Below, in pieces: positions 61,092 through 64,000 of a stretch of DNA of 64,000 nt. This stretch comes from Adineta ricciae (lineage: Eukaryota > Rotifera > Eurotatoria > Adinetida > Adinetidae): contig CAJNOJ010000044.1 in NCBI GenBank assembly GCA_905250025.1, positions 248,001 to 312,000 on the forward strand, given 5' to 3'. The stretch's first letter is position 1; each line of letters begins with the position of its first letter. Position numbers and translations under genes: made by a program. The notes beneath the pieces were generated by a model, which saw only the letters and a program-made list of their open reading frames with translations, searched no databases and was not told the DNA's origin.

Positions 61092-64000
61092 TTAAGAATT
61101 CTTAGTTGGTGTAGATCCATTGCTAGATTTTTTATGTCTTGTGACAGGTAATGGAAGTTTACTAGGTCGTCGCTGTTGTGCGTAAGATATCGATGCGATT
61201 GAATGTTCAGATAGAACACTCTCACGACTAGATGTTCGGCTCAATGTTGATGTGTTTGGAGTATAAGAAGCGATAGGAACTGGTATATGTGATGGTCTTG
61301 CTTCGGAATCACCTATGTATAAAGAAAAGGATTAAGCAGATTGATTTCTCAGTATCAATTGAATTCTTACTTAGTATATGTGGCGACGTGGAAAGATCAT
61401 CGCCTGATGCGGAAAGATCACCAATCGATGAAGAATTTGTTTGATGTTGTTGAGTGTAAGAATTAATGGACGAAGTTCGTCGAGATTTGTCTTTCGATCC
61501 CTACATAAGATTGATATTCATTAGATAGGAAAAGATCGAAAAATAAAATATAAACTATTTACTCGATTCGGTGTTAAAATTGGCGATTGTTTCGATGCTG
61601 CTGCAGCAGCTGCTAATTGTTGTTGATGGAACAGACATGTCGGTCGATGAACCGTAACAAGTCGTGGTTTGAATAAGGTCATTGTCTGTGCTACGCCATC
61701 ACGTAGAGCATAACTTTCTGGATGTAGCTCATAATTCGTACGACCTTTCGCTAGAAAATATCAATTGATTAGTTCGAATTTTGAATAATACAATCATCGA
61801 GCGCAAACATAGACAACACATCACAACAAATCGTGCTAACACCTACTGTCACCTGATTGAGATTCTGGCACATAGTAAAGACGTCCTGCAATATGCGAGT
61901 AGACAAAGAAGCAAAGCAAGAATAAAGCACACAAGAACTTTCGAGAAAAGGAGAACGAATAGCAAAGGTACCTGCAGCAACAGCCGCCAAAAATCGACTG
62001 TATACGTGCATGCCTGTGTATTGTAAAACATATTTTTAAAGTTAGTCGATTGGGAATGCTTAGTGAAATAAGCATTCGCACAGAAAAAGATCTCTCTATT
62101 CGCTGCGCCGAGTGTTTTGTGCTCAGAAAATTTGAAATTCAAATACAACTTACCTCGACATGGATCGTGTCGTACAAGAAATTCATCCAATGCCGTCCAG
62201 CCACCTCCAACTCTGACCATAACCGTCGATCGAAGTATTCGAACAAGACGAAGACTTTGTGATTCTCCAAACTAAACAACCAAATGTATCTCTCATCCTC
62301 GACAAACTCTATTTTTCCAACTAACCCGATAGCGTCCTTCTGCCACTTGCTGCACATCGTACTTCTTCGAACATGTACACAACGATGCTTGTCGGTTGAC
62401 TTCGCTTTTAATCCGATCGATATCCGTGACTTCCGGTCCAATAGCCTGCGAAAGAAGATGAAAGTTTATTCGTAAAGTACAAATGTTTCTTTTACCTTTT
62501 TCGCATCTTGGAACGCTTTTTGCAATTCTTTTGTGCGTTCCGTGGTTCGCGTCAAGATCTTTTGCCAACGTGTTTGTACGCTAATGAGAGAATTTCTGAT
62601 GTAAATTGAATCATTTTTCGGCGAAACAAATTTCAAATGCGTTGCTAATTTGTCCAAATCAATCAAATGTTCTTTGTATGTTTGCAACTGAATTTGAAAC
62701 ACTTTATGATCATCGATTTGTTTCAATAAAGTTTGAATCAAACCAAACCGACGTTGCACAGGCTTCTGGTGATTGAGATATCGTTCTGTGTCAGTTAACC
62801 ATTCGGTGAATTTTTGTAAAGATGAATGAAATAGTTCAATCGAATGAGCTAATTCAATTAATTCTTGACCCTTGGTTAGTGTTCGCTGTTTAACATCAAT
62901 TAAACGTTCTAAATGACAAAATTTGATTGTTACAGTAATGAAAAAACTGATTGTCTTACGTTTCAAATCGATGATCAGTTGATTATTATTCTCATTCTCA
63001 AATTCTCGGTTGATTTCTATTTCAATATTCTCCAATCGTTCAACGAGTACTGGAAACTTCGTGTTTATTGTACTTTCATTCACTTGTTTGTCGATCACGT
63101 CAAGTTCATGATAAATACGATCGATGGATTTCTGTTTTAGTTTCATTTGTTCCAATTTACTTTCCAAATAATTATATTTCTCCGTTGCTTGCTTGAGCAA
63201 GTCTTCCCATTGTTTGTTGATCGGTTCAAATGAGTTTTGCTCTTCCACTGAACTCTGTTTCAGTTGTTCGATGTCATACGAGACCAGTTCAATGTCGTTG
63301 AGAAGAATGCGAAGTTTGGCAATGGAGATTTCGATAGATTTCATATCGTTGAGATTGGTTGGAGTAGAACTACTTGTTAGAGCAGCTAGTTTCGATGAAC
63401 AATCGTCCAATGAGCGATTGATGTCAGAAACAACGTCGCCAACGCGGTTTTGACGAAGTGCGGTCTCGTAAACAAGATTTTTACTAAAAAAATACGAGAG
63501 AAGATCGATTGAAGAATTCAAGAGAATCTATTTACTGTTCTTGGATTTTGCCATTTAATTCACTCCATTTTGAATCAATGTTACTCAATTGCTGTTCCAC
63601 AAGATTCGTCTTTTCAGTTTCTTCCATATGACGATTATCCTGTTGGATTTTGCCGTCAAGACGTTGTTGTTTACGTTGTTCAATATCTGTATAATCTTGT
63701 TTTAGATTAATTATATCCAAATATTTACAATCGAGATGTTCTTTAAATGTTCGTATACGCTCGAATTCGTCATTATCATTGACATTAGCGGGAACTGATG
63801 TGTCATCGAACCAAGTTGAGACACGTTCTAATTTTGAATTAAATTCGGCGGATTCGATCATCGCTTGTTGTAATTCCTGTTCACATGTTTCGAAATTGGT
63901 TTGAATGCGATTCCATTCTTGTTCTAACTCGTGCAAATTGCGTTGAACTTCTTCAGTTTCTTCAGGATTGTTTGCGATTAAAGTTAACAATTGCAAACTT
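61092..64000 (-). CDS. MACF1: Spectraplakin (MACF1/dystonin/Shot) C-terminal part, 5' end outside the window
   Basis: Giant actin-microtubule linker; this is the microtubule-binding end. Exons: beyond 64000-63536, 63483-62960, 62908-62496, 62445-62326, 62271-62154, 61750-61563, 61500-61371, 61312-61092. The first three are spectrin-type helical repeats ([47 protein letters not shown]). Then comes the GAS2-related (GAR) domain: [57 protein letters not shown] and [13 protein letters not shown], almost the vertebrate sequence. The Ser-rich basic tail includes SHIP and SKLP, which fit the EB1-binding S-x-I/L-P pattern. The EF-hand pair that normally precedes GAR is missing: the spectrin exon splices straight to the GAR exon. 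The intron within GAR is about 400 bases. Confidence 0.93.

Overview
The window is nuclear DNA of a small invertebrate animal. It is AT-rich. Genes are closely packed and lie on both strands. Nearly every gene is split by GT-AG introns of about 50-60 bases, and many start codons sit 0-25 bases downstream of a splice-acceptor-like site. These traits, together with a receptor pseudogene of a 7TM family I associate with bdelloid rotifers, point to a bdelloid rotifer (Adineta/Rotaria type). The species call is inference from memory; no search was run.

Layout, left to right: RagC/D GTPase (-); PPIG/NKTR-type SR-cyclophilin (-); short CDCA3-like protein (+); NDT-like SLC25 carrier (-); UBFD1 (-); SH2D4-type adaptor (+); RACGAP1-like protein that ends after its C1 domain (-); Ly6/uPAR protein (+); class C GPCR-like 7TM (-); calbindin/calretinin with six EF-hand units (-); an unrecognised basic, proline-rich protein (+); CS-domain protein (-); TMEM151-like membrane protein (-); RING/NHL-like protein (+); a 4.4-kb gene-poor stretch; a broken 7TM receptor pseudogene (-); claudin-like tetraspan (+); TRM9/TRMT9B-like tRNA methyltransferase (+); KNL1-like coiled-coil/RWD protein without MELT repeats (-); two tandem lipid phosphate phosphatases (+); MIER (ELM2-SANT) corepressor (+); UAP1 (+); CAP-ShK-TM protein (-); and the C-terminal end of a spectraplakin (-), which runs off the right edge.

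I rebuilt exon structures by hand. In every multi-exon model the splice phases agree and the summed length is a multiple of three, so most coordinates should be near base-accurate; start codons are the weakest part. The genes are mostly housekeeping and not one pathway. Several relate to mitosis or cytokinesis (CDCA3-like, RACGAP1-like, KNL1-like), and two of these appear domain-reduced. Long gene-free stretches hold AT-rich DNA and microsatellites. I saw no transposons, CRISPR arrays, rRNA or convincing tRNA genes. Single N bases occur at 21463 and 38660.
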